This document shows positions 1 through 11,929 of a DNA stretch of 64,000 nt, in pieces. The DNA lies in NCBI GenBank assembly GCA_014925825.1, contig JACGCK010000032.1, forward strand, positions 295,452-359,451, in the 5' to 3' direction. This DNA comes from Pholiota molesta. Its lineage: Eukaryota > Basidiomycota > Agaricomycetes > Agaricales > Strophariaceae. How positions within the stretch are numbered: position 1 is the stretch's first letter; every line of letters begins with the position of its first letter. The notes beneath the pieces were generated by a model that was not told the DNA's origin, made no database searches, and saw nothing but the letters and a program-made list of their open reading frames with translations. The translations under genes and the position numbers were made by a program.

Positions 1-726
1 CCTGCTCGGAATCCGTCCGCTTTGGGGACCGTGAGCATGGAAAGGCGTCACAGCGCTCGCTCGCTGGACGTTTGGGTCGTGCAAAACAATATACAAGACA
101 CTGGAAAATAAAGACGTACTTTGGACATGAGGATAAACTCGCCGCCGAGGCGGTTGTAAGGATTGGAATCATAGTGGTAAATCTTGGACACGGGCACGTT
201 CGTCTTGTTACGGAGATAGCTAATAGTCGCGACTTCTGATTCTGTCTTCAGCCGCGGCATGAAGCGACGCGCAACTCTGGCAACGAGCTCGACATGATCA
301 GATAACGTAACGAGATAAGCCTAATATTCATGGTTAGACCTGTATCTTTGTCTCAGCGCAGAAATGCACGCACCTTGTGAAAAGTTCCTGTGATTGTGGT
401 GGCGAGATCTTTAGTAAAATGCTGACCAAACCGGTAGAGTGAAACCCGGACTCACCAGCGCTCAAGAATCGTATGCGGCCCACTTCAACGCCCATCTTCT
501 CGCGCACGACGTCCTTCAGGATCTTTCTGTCCACCTCGAAAGGTGTCGGTGCGTGCAGTGCATCGTCGACCTTGCGTTCGCGCCTGCGATCTTCGTGCTC
601 GATGGTCCAATCCCATGTCAAAGGTGGCTTTGTGGTGGAGGCCTTGCTAGCGGTGTCTACGATGGTGCTGCCGGTCGTGTCATCCTCAGAAACTTCAATG
701 AACAATTTGCGACCATCCTGATGCAT
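1..726 (-). CDS. APH-like phosphotransferase (protein kinase-like fold), 5' part; runs to the left edge
   Basis: N-terminal part of a fungal phosphotransferase of the aminoglycoside-phosphotransferase/choline-kinase superfamily. Exons read on the minus strand: 726-456, 387-374, 320-120, phases agreeing throughout, with donors GTGAGT, GTGCGT and GTACGT. The junctions rebuild FLSAGTFHK then AYLVTLSD, the nucleotide-loop region of this family, followed by VARVARRFMPRLKTESEV (the invariant Lys/Glu region) and YDSNPYNRLGGEFILMSK (hinge). The catalytic HGD and DxD loops would lie beyond the edge. ATG 726 is the first Met that leads into the conserved part; a short acidic/Thr-rich leader precedes it. 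No convincing next exon was found in positions 1-119, so the next intron may leave the window or the gene may be cut. Substrate unknown; such proteins are numerous in Agaricomycetes and need not act on antibiotics. Confidence 0.75.
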
Positions 727-3700
727 TACAGAATGGTCCGATGCAGAAGTGGATGTGGATGTGGCCGTAAGCTCTTTTGTATTCCTATTCTTATCAGTTG
801 CTGTCTCGGCCGGCTCTGGGGTTATGATAGCTGCGGTGACGACGCAAGATCCGAGCGGTATTGACGGGGAAAGCCTGGGGGTATGATTGATATGAGCGAT
901 GTTGGAGAGAAAGAAAGATTGGTTGTCAATGTCATACGCACAAATTATTATTCCAGTTTCCCGTGTGCTGTTTGTCTGTGTTTACCACGCGCTCCGTGCC
1001 GTTCGCGTTACCGCGCGCACATGTCTCGGTCACCGTCCGTCCCATTAATATTCCGTATTCAGAACTGGGGCAGGTTTCGGAAGTGTGGAGGAAGGGGAGC
1101 TAGCTTTTATATCCTCACCGCGCGGCCTTGGCGTTAATGCCACCGGCAGCCAGGTTCAAGGTCTTTCCGCCAAGATTCCATCTCCGCCACCTCGATTGGA
1201 CTGCCGCACGTTGAACTCCCAGTTGCATCCCGAAATAAATGACGTTGCGTTAAATGCGCTGACGAGGGCATAGCCGAGTGATCAATAAGGCTGTAGGAAA
1301 CAGGCTTTCACAAGCTTTCACGGCGCTGTTGTGATTGATATCATTAGTATCACATTCCCAAAGCCCCTTGAAGTCTTGCCCGTGCGGTTCTCGTTAATAC
1401 CAAGAGCCACTAGAAGTACATACATAGCCTCCTCGAAAACCCTGCAAACGAGCACCAATGCGCCAAGCCTTTCTACTTCATTAATGAACAGCGTAGTCAA
1501 TCTTGCACACAACGTGCCCCATCTAAAATGAGCCAAGATTGTGGCATGCCCATTCACTGGATGATAGATGGAAAACAAAAATAGCAAACGCCCTCTGTAT
1601 GGACGGTACTTATGTGATACCACCTCCAAAAATAGATGTGCTACAGCAAGTGTATTTGCGGCGTGAACTGCGGGGCATGCAAGGGCATGCACCGCAGATC
1701 CCCGTTCTGCTCCAGGTAACGCTGATTGGCCTGGGCGCGACATCGCCTAGACAGAATCTTCGTCGCCCATTGTCATCGCATTCGATCGGATTTCATACAA
1801 CTCTGTGTGCTACCTCAATGTCGAGAGAACGGGGCGACACGCTAAGAATACTTGTGCGGTAATGACATGCATGAGTCTCCATCTCCGAGTCCCCCACCGC
1901 CGAGCCTTCAGAAGGCGTATGCATGGAGGAATCGATCTCGAGAAGTGTTTCATTTCAAGAAATTACAGTAATACTGCTGGCTTGGCGTTTATATAGATCG
2001 TTACAAGGCGCTTCTGCTCGCCACCAGTCGCACACCGCAGTATGCACTAGTATGAGGAGGATATGTATAAGTACATAAGAGTACATAGCTTGAGTTTCAT
2101 ACCAAGCCATCAACTTAAATCTCTTGTTCGAGTCATTAGATGAGAAGCGCCAAGGCACTATACTGCTAAGTAGTGTAGGCTTCATGAGCTTCATACCAAC
2201 CAAGAACGCCAGCTGCACATTTAGTCTTAAAATTCAATGCCCAGGTGAAGGCCCCTGTAGCCGCAGCAGACTAGCGTCGCCAAGAGAAATATATTTCTGT
2301 CTCTGGAACCACGACCACCACTCCCACCACCCCTTTCCTCACCCAACCTCACCCAACCTCAGCAACCTAATCGACTTCCTTCGGATTCTCATGCTTCGAA
2401 ATAACTCGTCACTACATAGGATCGAAGTCAGCCCAAGAATTCGGCGAGCACGCCATACTTAACATAGATATCGATGCGTGGCCGTGTGGACACCGTGTAT
2501 GGTGGTTGACTCTTGAGGACAGGATGAACACTCGGTGCACAGTGCGGAGAGGAGATAGAGCGGGTGCACGTTAGTGTTTATTTGACTTGTCAATGAGTTT
2601 TCGGACGGCGAGGTCGGTGATTCTGAACCTACGATAGTCTACCGTGGAAGGGGCGTCATTTCAATAGGTAGTGAATTCGAGCGTGAGGTCAGCTGCTTGA
2701 CATAATCCAGCAAGGTGGTGCACGTTATTCTATAATGAGATTGGGATCCGTTCATGATTTTAGTGAATTGGTTAGAATTGCGTCGCCCGGTAATTCCCAT
2801 AAGATGATAACACGGCTCGACATGGCAAGAAGACAGAAAACTTGTACCTATCTCTCCCACTGAACTATAAGTGTAGCCCCGAACTTCAAACACACCCACC
2901 CAGGGTTCGGAATTAATAAGACGGGCATCGATTTAAATCATTCAATCTTCTGGACTGTTTTAGCCATCTTTTCTTCAGTCTATAAGGCTCGGGGACGGGG
3001 ATGAAGATATTTAGGGAAGCAAGGTAATTTGGTAAATGGGCCGACATAGCGCCGGTGATTTCGAAGTTCGATTGTATGGGCGCTTATTTGTCCTTGTCTT
3101 ATTAAGTACTTTGATATCAAATACTCTTCATGTCAACAGCCTGCTTTCCCAGGGTAAGTGGATCGGTTTTAAATATTTTTTATGCTTAGTGGATGAAAGG
3201 GTCATCGACCGAGTAAGTTGTATCCGTGCCCACATGAGGTAAGTCTGAGGGTATTACTTTGTACCAGCGCAAAGACACGCCTAGAAGTCGAGTGTAAGGA
3301 TTTCTAACTAGAAGGACTGCTATGCAATCAGAATAAACTGACCGAAAAATCCAAAGGATAATTGTTCCAAGAATATTCAATGAGGGCGAGGTTGGAAACG
3401 GGCTATCACAACTTTTAAGTTGACCAGGTAACTGTGACAGTATTAAAGATTTATTGATGGAGGAAAATCGAGGTGAGTCGCAGACATTACTCCGAGGGTT
3501 TACTTGCCAGTACAGTATGTACTCCAGGAACCAACGTCTCATCGTCATGGATCAGTAAGTGTACAAGTACCAAGGTCAGAATAATATTGGGCAACCACTA
3601 TCATCAAGTCAGATCAGACCCGAATATCAGATCAGACCCGAATATTTGGAATGAAGTTGGAAGAACCTGAAAACAGGCTAAATGTAAGAAGAGAGCACGA

Positions 3701-4073
3701 GGTACATGTACATATTTCATGAGTATAGAGTAGGGTATCAAATATGTGGGCCGGAAAATAGGGTAGATAGAATGGGATCGATAGGCTAACAGAGAATGAT
3801 CGCTACGATCAGGAAGATATTCAAGATACTACAACAGAGGAAAACTATAACATTGTAGGACTAACTGGTATTACAACAGATTAAACCAGAAGGCTAATTA
3901 GATGTTCGGGATCGAATGATGGATAACGAGGGAAACGAAAGGGGGAGAGGACGTATCTAGAAAACAAAAGACTGACAATCCGACAAAGGGGAGATGTTGC
4001 GCTTGGCAGACAATTTTGTGGGGGTGGGGGGGGTAGAGGAAAAAGACCTGCTCGAATTACAGATATCCGTGCG
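727..4073. other. Intergenic, no supported gene
   Basis: About 3.3 kb without a reading frame I can assign. The longest open frames (for example 1318-1743 minus, 141 codons) show no family signature and no consistent splice structure. It contains pyrimidine-rich stretches (2310-2365, with a duplicated CTCACCCAAC) and an 18-bp direct repeat at 3611-3646. It may hold promoters for the divergently placed neighbours and decayed sequence. Confidence 0.5.
3611..3646. repeat. 18-bp tandem direct repeat, two copies
   Basis: AGATCAGACCCGAATATC at 3611-3628 is followed immediately by the same sequence with a final T at 3629-3646. A simple local duplication with no associated gene. Confidence 0.85.
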
Positions 4074-6312
4074 TCAAAGGAGTTCTGAGGAGACAAAAGA
4101 CTCATCAGTATCCGAATCATATCCACCACTTTCAAAATCTATCTTGAATAACAAAGAGCGCCCGCGAAAAGCGTCTGCCACTCACCTATCCGCCGCCGGG
4201 TCCGCGCACACCACCTCCGCGATGCGCGAGTGCAGCCACTTCATCACGTCCTCGCCCAGGTTCGTGCACTCGTAGAACTCGAGCCGCGCGAGGCGCACGG
4301 GCGTGACCCCGCTCACCGACTGCGCCGTGCCGACGTCCGGGTTCCGCGCCTCGATCATCTGCACCAGCTTCGTCACGCCCTCGTTGTGCGCGTGGCAGCT
4401 GCGCAGCCCGAGCACCTCGAGGACGGGACACGCCCACGCGAGCGCCTGGTGCTGGTTCGGGTCATCCTCGGGCGATCCGAGCGCAGTTAATAAGGGCTCT
4501 AGTGACGTCCCGCCGATGGTAAGCGATTTAAGGTGCGGTAGCTCCGCTAGAAGCGCAGTCCACGAGATAACAAGACCCCCGGGGCCGTAATAGAAGGTAG
4601 CGGCGTTCGCGGCCACGCCGTATGCGATGGACAATGATTGAATTGGAGGACAGTTCGAACGCGTCAGCAGATTCGAGATGATCTCTTCGACCGCGTCGCG
4701 AGCTTCGATGTCCAGCGTCAGCGAGTCTAGGGCGGGGAGAGTGAGGGAATCTAGCAGTTGGGTAAGCAGATAGTGCCCCCCTAGCGTGAGCGATGTCACA
4801 TGTGGCAGAGTGAGGGTAGTAAGGGGAAGGATGGCGGGGAGGACGCCTTGGAAATGCAGCGAGACAGACTGAAGTTCGGGGTTGTTCGAAAGAATATGCA
4901 GCAGCCTGTCCAGGGGTAGGTGTGATGTCGGAAGCCCACGGAGGTTGAGGGTATGTAAGCCACGCAGCATGGGAGAAGACCATTTGAAAGGCGTGTGCTG
5001 CAAAGTGAGTGTTCGGAGTTTTGGTAAGGTCACCGTGGAAGAAGAATTCGCATTCGGCAGCCAAGGCCATTCCGCAAAAAAAGCTGCTTCAACACTTGAG
5101 ACTTCAAATTCTCGCAGAAGAGGTGCTTCCCCTGAAAGTAAAAATATCAGTAAAATTGAATCCCCGGAAGGGCTAGAGCTCACCATTTATAGACTTCAAA
5201 GCTCCCATTGATGTGAATTGTTTGTCGAAACGGAACACGAATCTTTCCCAGCGGTGCATTTGCTCAACCAAGTAGAAAAATGCGATATGCCCCCAGTGCA
5301 TACTGACACGAGAAATGGCGTTTACTGGCCGCTCTTGGTTACTTAGTCCCCCCAAAGATGGACTCCAACCGTCGCTCTGGCTGGACGGTGAAGGTGGCAT
5401 AACAATTGGCACACTACTGACGGGTGGCCCCGGTGGAGGTGCCACTATATAATGAGCAGACAGTTGGTGAATACCGAATGAAAGGTTCCACGGCGGCGTA
5501 ATTGGCGCTAGTGGGGACGGAGTGCGCCTTGATCTATGTGACGAAGTCTCTGTCGCGCTTTTCGAGCTTGCGACGCGTAAAAAAATCTCGATGTCAAGGG
5601 GTGTAGTATCTCCCGAACGCTCAAGCCACAGTCGGATAGTGTCTGCTGACGCATGCTGAGTTGTAAGGAGTCGAATCTGTTACGCTATAGTCAGCTTCAT
5701 GATCGAAATTAACAAGGTCGCGGGAGCGAAGCCTATTAATAGCAACAATGCGCTCTCCCCGCAGAGATATACCGACATAGAAAGAAAGCGAACAAATGAC
5801 CGATGGATGAAGGACGGAGAAGTCTGTTCAGGGAACCAAAACGTTCATGCAGGCGAGAAACACTTGGCTACAACTCCCACAGATATCGGTTCCAAACGGG
5901 CCGCGTATAGATCACGAAGAAGAATTATGAGGGGACTCACTTTCGACCAGATCACAGGTATCCTCAAGGCCAGCCTTCTCCAGGATGTGCACACCGCCGC
6001 CAGGACCCACGCCGAACACGGGTGGTCCTCAAAAGTCCACAGAAATATCTCCCTCAACAGCTCGAGTGGAAGCCACCGCACGGGGCTCAGATATGCCATC
6101 GTATTCGAGACGTGCCTCTCGAGCGCAGCACGCTCTGCCTGCAGCTGGTTGATCGCGTATTGGCTCTCGCGCACTATCTGAGCGAGGGTCTGCTCGGCCG
6201 CGGTGATTTTTGAAGTGAGTCGGTTGACAGAGTCGCGCGTCGTCTCGAGAGCTCGCCGCGCATCCGCCAGAGTCTCCCTTGTGGGCGGTTCTATGAATGC
6301 GGCGAGCGACAT
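4074..6312 (-). CDS. F-box protein with leucine-rich C-terminal half, 621 aa
   Basis: Agaricomycete-type F-box protein, expected to act as a substrate adaptor of an SCF ubiquitin ligase. Four exons close in frame: 6312-5941, 5676-5184, 5131-4186, 4128-4074 (1866 nt, 621 aa). Residues 1-60 form an Ala/Gln-rich coiled coil (LADARRALETTRDSVNRL onward). The F-box is at about 75-120, with LSPVRWLPLELLREIFLWTF then CTSWRRLALRIPVIWS. Exon 2 carries LWLERSGDTTPLDIEIFLRV, the usual link to the repeats. Exon 3 has irregular leucine-rich repeats (LPKLRTLTLQHTPF, LRGLHTLNLRGLP, LTLPHVTSLTLGGHYL, LPHLKSLTIGG) and ends in LARLEFYECTNLG. The last exon encodes an acidic tail, GGYDSDTDESFVSSELL. Target unknown; this family is expanded and fast evolving. 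Confidence 0.9.
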
Positions 6313-8126
6313 GGCGTAGTTTGGGAGGTCGTAGATATGGTAGAAAGCAAAGAAGGCATGTATGAGATACGTTGGTCAGAAATAATCGCCTCATATTCCG
6401 AGTTTTCAAACTCCGCCTTCCAGGGCAGCTAGTACAGCGCTAATTAAACGATTGCGTGGTGCTTGTTCTGTTCAGAATGCTGAGCGGGGAATGTGGGGTT
6501 ACCTTCGAAACCAAATATCTTCTTGTTTTTCAGTTAGAAAAGAGGGAGTGGGCGCGCAGAATGGGAGCTCCGCCTCAAATGACAAGGCGGCAAATACGGC
6601 GAAGGACCTCGAGGCTACAAAACACGAGGCGAAAGAACGGCCCTCCTGCAGCATGTTATGGACGTCGTGGAAGTCATATTGTCCCCCGCTGTCACGCCAA
6701 CGAGATACTGAGGAAACATGACCGTTCCGAACAAAATGGAGCCTTTTGTTGAACCATAATCATTCCATAATCGTGACAAAAACAACAACAACAACAAGGA
6801 CCTTCCGCCGTTGCTAGTGAATATGAGTGATGGCTCGGGAAATGGAGAATGATGAATAGACAAGCTGAGCGCGCACAAAAAGGCCGGTATCTGTGGCGTA
6901 CCAATAGAATATAAGTTTCCTGTTGAATATTTGTCAAGCTCACTGCGTCTTCTCTTTCCCATCCTATCAATTGATTGATCTTGCGATTACGGTCTGCCGT
7001 ATTGTCGGTGTAAATGAGAGACCGCAAGTGGCAGTTAGAGGACTGGAGAAGATGGGCCTTTGAGCTTGTGTACGTAGAGACTTCATTGGAGATGGAAGGG
7101 AAGAAACCATTGTCGGAGATTGTCAGGTGCTGTGCTAATCACCAAATGCCCACAAGCGCCCATACAGGGCGGCACCGGAAATCGTGCTTCTCTTCACGCC
7201 AATAATGAGTCAAAATTCAATTTAGAGCCTTTCCATGAATACAAAGCATTTTCATTTCCTAAACCCGTAATTATTGTACGAAAAAGGCTATATACCTTTT
7301 CTGGGTAGTGGGATTCATGCAATCATGCATCTCAGGGTTTGAGGACCAAGGTGATGTCAATCTTCGTTCATTTTTGACGAGAATGCAGAAAATTTTGGGG
7401 AAGGGTACATTAAGGCGAATCAACGAATTTCTAGTATCTTGTTAATGGCTGTTGAGTGCAACTTGTATTCTCACAAGCCCAACTGTTCGCAAGATGAATC
7501 ACGACGGTGTGTCAGATTTTATTTGGATTTTATACCAAGGATCACACCAGAGACTGTCAAGCATTAATTCTTTGAGCGCTTCATTATCTCGGATTTTATA
7601 GTCTACATGGTCTATATGCTTTATTTATCTTGTATGTGCGTTATCGAATTATTATCGAAACAGCATTCGTGGCACACTGGAGATGCGTTATCGTTGCGTT
7701 ATCGCCTTGTCATAATAAGTAGTTGAGATTTGGCGACCAGTCGCCCAAAAATCTAGACAATTATTTGCATATTATCTGTCTACATGGGTTCAAGTTTTGG
7801 TCTGACAGGGTACGACATGTTGTTGGGCATCGTTGGGGCATCGCAAGGGCATCGTGAAAGTCATGTTCAAGTCGGCTGCCTTGCGGCTGCCTAAATTTGG
7901 AAAGCGTGTTTACAGATGTTGATCGTGGAAGCCAATGTCCTCCGGCGTCACAAAAATCGGTTTGACGCGACGGGTTCTCATTTACTCTAACAACTCTATA
8001 CCCTTAACGCGCAGCGCAGGGCTCTCATCGCAGGCCCTTGTCGCACTATTCAAAAGTACTGAAGGGCGCCTTTATCCGTCTCTGACCACCCATCTCACTT
8101 CGACCTTTCCACGCAACTAATCCTAC
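6313..8126. other. Intergenic, no supported gene
   Basis: About 1.8 kb with only short unsupported frames. An (AAC)n run lies at about 6779-6797. The part near 8000-8126 is the likely promoter of the mS33 gene. Confidence 0.5.
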
Positions 8127-8541
8127 ATGGCCGCCTTCGTATCCTCCTCTCGCCTGGCGGCCCTCAAACAGCTGCGCTGCAGCATATTCGAAACGTCATA
8201 CAACCCCCAGAACCTGCGCACTGGCGCGAAATACCTCCGCAGACGCCTACGAGGGCCGTCCATGGTCGGGTACTACCCGGAAGGGTTCAACATCCCCAAG
8301 ATCCTCCGGCAATATAAGGAGCTAGAAATGGTGGACGACATGGAAGAGGAGAGGCTGATTGACGTTATGGAGCGCAGGAAGAGAGGAAAGGGAGCGCCGA
8401 AGAAGGCCAAGTCGAAGGGTGCGTACGCTGGACTTGCCGTGTGCTTCACTGTCCTGAAGCAGAATGCTGACGTTGTGCTGTTCTTCGCGGGTGTTTTTTA
8501 TGTTTCCAGAGGAGAGCAGAAGGTTGACCAAGAAACGATGA
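8127..8541 (+). CDS. RSM27: Mitochondrial small-subunit ribosomal protein mS33 (RSM27 family), 107 aa
   Basis: Component of the mitochondrial 37S ribosomal subunit (yeast Rsm27, mammalian MRPS33). Two exons, 8127-8418 and 8510-8541, join in frame (324 nt, 107 aa) through a 91-nt intron with donor GTGCGT and acceptor TTTCCAG. The family features are visible: LAALKQLRCSIFETSYNPQN near the start, GAKYLRRRLRGPSMVGYYP, then FNIPKILRQYKEL and a basic tail KKAKSKEESRRLTKKR. The length fits the family (about 100 aa). If the intron were not removed, translation would run on into an unrelated 210-codon frame, so that longer frame is not the product. Confidence 0.93.
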
Positions 8542-8930
8542 TGAGTCTATCTACGGTCTACTATGGGACTCCAGAGGAGAGGAAAGGTACTGCAATGTAC
8601 CTGTCTGTAACTTCCAACCTGCACTCTGTATTTTCTGCAAGACAAGCGGCGATATTATCTATTTTAATCCCCACTTTTCTCTCATGGAAGGACTCCTTTT
8701 CTCTTAGCAGCCCTCCGAATTTGCATCCGATCTGCGAAATATTAGCGCACCCGCCATAAGATTGTTCTACTGTGACGCCTGGCCAATGAAAAAGGACACT
8801 ATTCTTACTCAAATATTATTCTCATTTGTATGTGGAGTTCTACCAGCATGAAGACTACACTTTACATAACATTGGTATGTCTACATTATTTGTCAACTTG
8901 TCAAGCAACAAGCGCGTTCCCTTACAATCC
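8542..8930. other. Intergenic between mS33 and the first aldo-keto reductase
   Basis: Convergent 3' ends. The part from about 8840 resembles 11840-11930, the 3' flank of the second reductase copy, and so belongs to the duplicated unit. Confidence 0.6.
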
Positions 8931-10420
8931 TTATTTCCCAATTGAAGACGGAAGAGGTTCCAGACGTGGCCTGTAGGTTCTAGCGGCTGATGCCAAAAGG
9001 AACGGAGGGGTAGACCCATCGCCCTAAAAAGCACAAATTCAGGTCAGTATGTGCGCCACACTCATTGACTTAGGATTTGAAATTATACGCACAATCATCG
9101 TAGTTGGGAAACCGGGATCGAACTCGACGACACTCTCCAATTCTTTGACTTGTTCAGCAGTCAGGTCGATCTCGAGTGCTTCGAGGTTAGCGAGGAGGTG
9201 CTCGACTTTCCGTCCACCGATGATGGGGAAGACATACGGGGTCTTCTGCAGGAGGTACGCAATAGCCACTATCACCACCCATCAGCAACACAGCACAACG
9301 CAGCATCAATGCGCAAAACAATCGAAAGCGCACCAGAGGTGATGTGCTTCGCGCCGATCTCCGCCGCGACTTTCTCGAGCGCCTTGCACACCTTCTTCTC
9401 CTTCTCGTTGCGCTCCCACGCGCCCTGGAACGCCGTGCGCCCGTTCTCGCCCGTCGCGCGGCGCTGCTCCTCCTCCGCGTCGGTCCTGATCTTGCCGGCG
9501 GCGAGGACGTTCCACGGCGCGAGCGCCATGCCCTCGGAGCGCGCCATGGGGATGATCTCGCGCTCGAACGAGCGCTGCATGACGTTCCACGCGCCTTGGT
9601 AGACGGAGAAGGGCGTCAGTGCGTGGTCGCGCGCGTACTGGTTGGCCTTGGACACGATCCAGGCGGGCGTGTCGGAGACTCCCTGTGCATTTCAGGATTA
9701 GCGGTAAGATAATCTTGAAGACAACCACCGGCTTTTTTTGGTTCAGAGAAGACGCACCAGATATATGACTTTGCCTTGCAAGACGAGGGTGTGGAGGGAT
9801 TTCATCACTTCCTCGACGCTGGTGTCCCAGTCCCACCAGTGGAGGTAGAGCAGGTCGATGTAGGTCGTACGAAGCTTTTTGAGCGACGCTTCGACGGACA
9901 TGTGCAGCGATTTTGCGTTGTTGCCTGTATAGAGGACTTTCTGCTGAATGGCATCTTGGCGGGCTTTGTAGTTTGTAGTGTACTATAAATTTAGTCAGAC
10001 TCAGAGGAAAAGACGGCGGGCGCCAAATTCGCTGTGCATACCTTGGTCGCAATGAAAAGCTGGTCGCGGATGCCCCGCTGCTCTGCCCACTCGCCGACGA
10101 ACTTTTCTGAACTTTCATCTTGGCTTCAATTACATACCGCAAATAATCAGCCGACGATATTCTCGTATTGATATCCCGAACAGAAATACTTACTAGTTAT
10201 TGGCCGTGTCGATGAAGTTGCCTCCGTTGTCAAAGTACGCGTCCAAGAGCTTGAACGAGCTCTCCTTGTTCATCGCGCCCATACCGATGTCGTCCCATTT
10301 CTCTCCGATGCTCATCGCGCCGAGCTGGATCGGCGAGACGTGGACACCAGCGGTGGCAGAGAGGACGCGATAGCGGCCGAGGCCTGTCTTAGGCGTTTCA
10401 GCGGGGGCAAACAAAGACAT
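8931..10420 (-). CDS. Aldo-keto reductase, aryl-alcohol-dehydrogenase (AAD) type, copy 1, 383 aa
   Basis: NADP-dependent aldo-keto reductase of the fungal AAD/norsolorinic-acid-reductase-like group (AKR9), expected to reduce aldehydes to alcohols in the cytosol. Six exons close in frame: 10420-10194, 10123-10042, 9982-9758, 9682-9334, 9268-9093, 9023-8931 (1152 nt, 383 aa). The catalytic tetrad is present: D71 in [10 protein letters not shown]76, K103 in LFIATK and H151 in [10 protein letters not shown]. The C-terminal cofactor-binding region is [20 protein letters not shown]. The ORF ends [19 protein letters not shown] onward. It is nearly the same in structure and length as the copy at 11930-13422; only exons 1 and 4 differ in length, by one codon each in opposite directions. 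TATATAAG lies about 100 bp upstream. Substrate unknown. Confidence 0.93.
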
Positions 10421-11289
10421 GATTCTGGTTGCAGTAGAGTGGGACGTAGGTACTAGTAGAGAACTGAAATCGATACGAGCAAAGCCTTTTTTTGCTGAGA
10501 GCTACCTAGACTTTCGAGGCGCTTATATATGTTTTTCGAAGTCGTGAGTAATTAGACAATCCACTATGACCAATGCGCGATCCGCACGCTCAGACGAGTG
10601 GGATCCGCCTCCAGAAGAAGAACGGAGGCGCGGGAGATCCATATGTCAAGAACTTGGCAGTGGTGAGTAAGCTTGCATGGGATTTCTCTACCATATACAA
10701 ACGTCTCGGATCCGTCGCTGGAAGGCTGGACTATGAGTCTATGACGCAAATTCTTCAAATTTCAAAGCTGCTACAACTCAACGGCAAGGCCGCGCGTACG
10801 GTCAGTGCACGGCAACTACGCCTGAACGTGCATTGCAGCAGATATGTACACCGGATTAGGGAGTTTACGATACACATGGGTCTATGGAAGCTAATAGAAC
10901 ATCCTTGGTGTGAATGCTGACAACTCTACCTATATTATCAGCTCCAAACTCGACTTTTTGGCAGGAGTGGGCTCGTAGAGTCCATTGCCAAAGGCCGAGC
11001 TAGCGAGCTTTTCGGACGATTTACGAATTATTTCGAAGGGGTATAGGAATATCCGCGAGGTATCAACACACCTGTTCTACTTCTTCTTTACTTTTTACCT
11101 ATCCCGTGCTTCGACAGGATTGGAAAATATGTTCACGCTGCTGATTCATAAGGAAGAAGTAAACCTTAGATAGTTTCTGGGGGGAACAAGAATCTAACGA
11201 GCTTCCAATGACAACAGGTTGACAGGTAAACAACAGCTAAAGCATATGGAACACGATATCATTTTGCCCAGTCAATGCCCAGTGGAAGA
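10421..11289. other. Upstream region of AAD copy 1 plus duplicated non-coding sequence
   Basis: 10421-10930 aligns by eye with 13423-13920 upstream of copy 2. 10930-11170 aligns with about 15150-15350. No supported gene; the plus-strand frame 10573-10920 shows no family signature. Confidence 0.6.
10522..10529 (-). promoter_or_regulatory. TATA box of AAD copy 1
   Basis: Reads TATATAAG on the minus strand, about 100 bp before the start codon. The same word sits at 13552-13559 before copy 2, so the core promoter was duplicated with the gene. Confidence 0.6.
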
Positions 11290-11695
11290 TTTCGACGATT
11301 TAGATAGCGCTAGCGTAACTTGTTGTCATCGCAGCACTGACATGGGACTTAGGTGGAATAGGAGAACCGGCCCGTCGACGAGCAAGAAGGCAATCGATAT
11401 AAATAGATGTGCAGAACTTACTCGATTCCCCACCATTCCAACTGTTGGCGGGCGATAGGCTCGACGCGCTCTTTCTCGTGGAAGGTGTTACAGAGTTCGG
11501 AGACGATAACAAGATCCTCACACTTTACGATTCCCTCATCGAGAGCCCGCTTGATACCAGCGCCCGCCTCCTTCTCATTGCCGTAATCTGTGCGCGATCG
11601 AGAGCAATGAGTGGCGATTAAATCAGATCTTCAAGCGCACGCACCGAAGGCACCATTGAACAGCCTGTATCCGGCCTTGATCGTCTGCTCGGTGG
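11290..11695 (-). pseudogene. Decayed xylose-reductase-type AKR fragment
   Basis: On the minus strand about 11410-11690 matches part of exon 2, intron 2 and exon 3 of the intact gene at 15663-16874 (exon 3 equivalent to 16593-16428). This includes the DYGNEKEAG start of exon 3 and the same splice-site positions. Exon 1, most of exon 2 and all of exons 4-5 are missing. To the left (11305-11390) the sequence jumps to the equivalent of 15485-15580, so about 800 bp corresponding to exons 4-5 has been deleted. No functional AKR can be made. Confidence 0.85.
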
Positions 11696-11929
11696 CCGCG
11701 CGAAGTCAGGGAATGACCGTCCCTCATAACTTACCCCTCTCATTTTTGCCAGATGACAAAGGAACTACTACCGTTCCGTTGATACATTATTAGGTGCCCA
11801 CTCACAGACTATCCTCATTTGAAGTTCGACCAACCTAAAGACTGCACTTTACATAACATTGGGGTATTGGGATATCTACATACATTATTGTCAACTCGGC
11901 AAGCACCAAGCGCATTTCCCTGCATTCCC

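Larger units (their letters stand above)
8780..11695. repeat. Tandem duplication, unit 1 (AAD reductase plus decayed xylose reductase)
   Basis: Unit 1 of a local duplication. It matches unit 2 (about 11800-16700) over the 3' flank, the whole AAD-type gene with its introns, its promoter, a non-coding stretch (10930-11170 against about 15150-15350), and the xylose-reductase segment (11290-11690 against 15485-15580 plus 16385-16690). Boundaries were judged by eye. Confidence 0.75.

Noticed and set aside
1318..1743. 141-codon minus-strand open frame
   Set aside because: No family signature, no good start context and no splice partners.
9306..10142. Minus-strand 278-codon frame across the AAD gene
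   Set aside because: It reads through introns in the wrong frame; the spliced AKR explains the locus.
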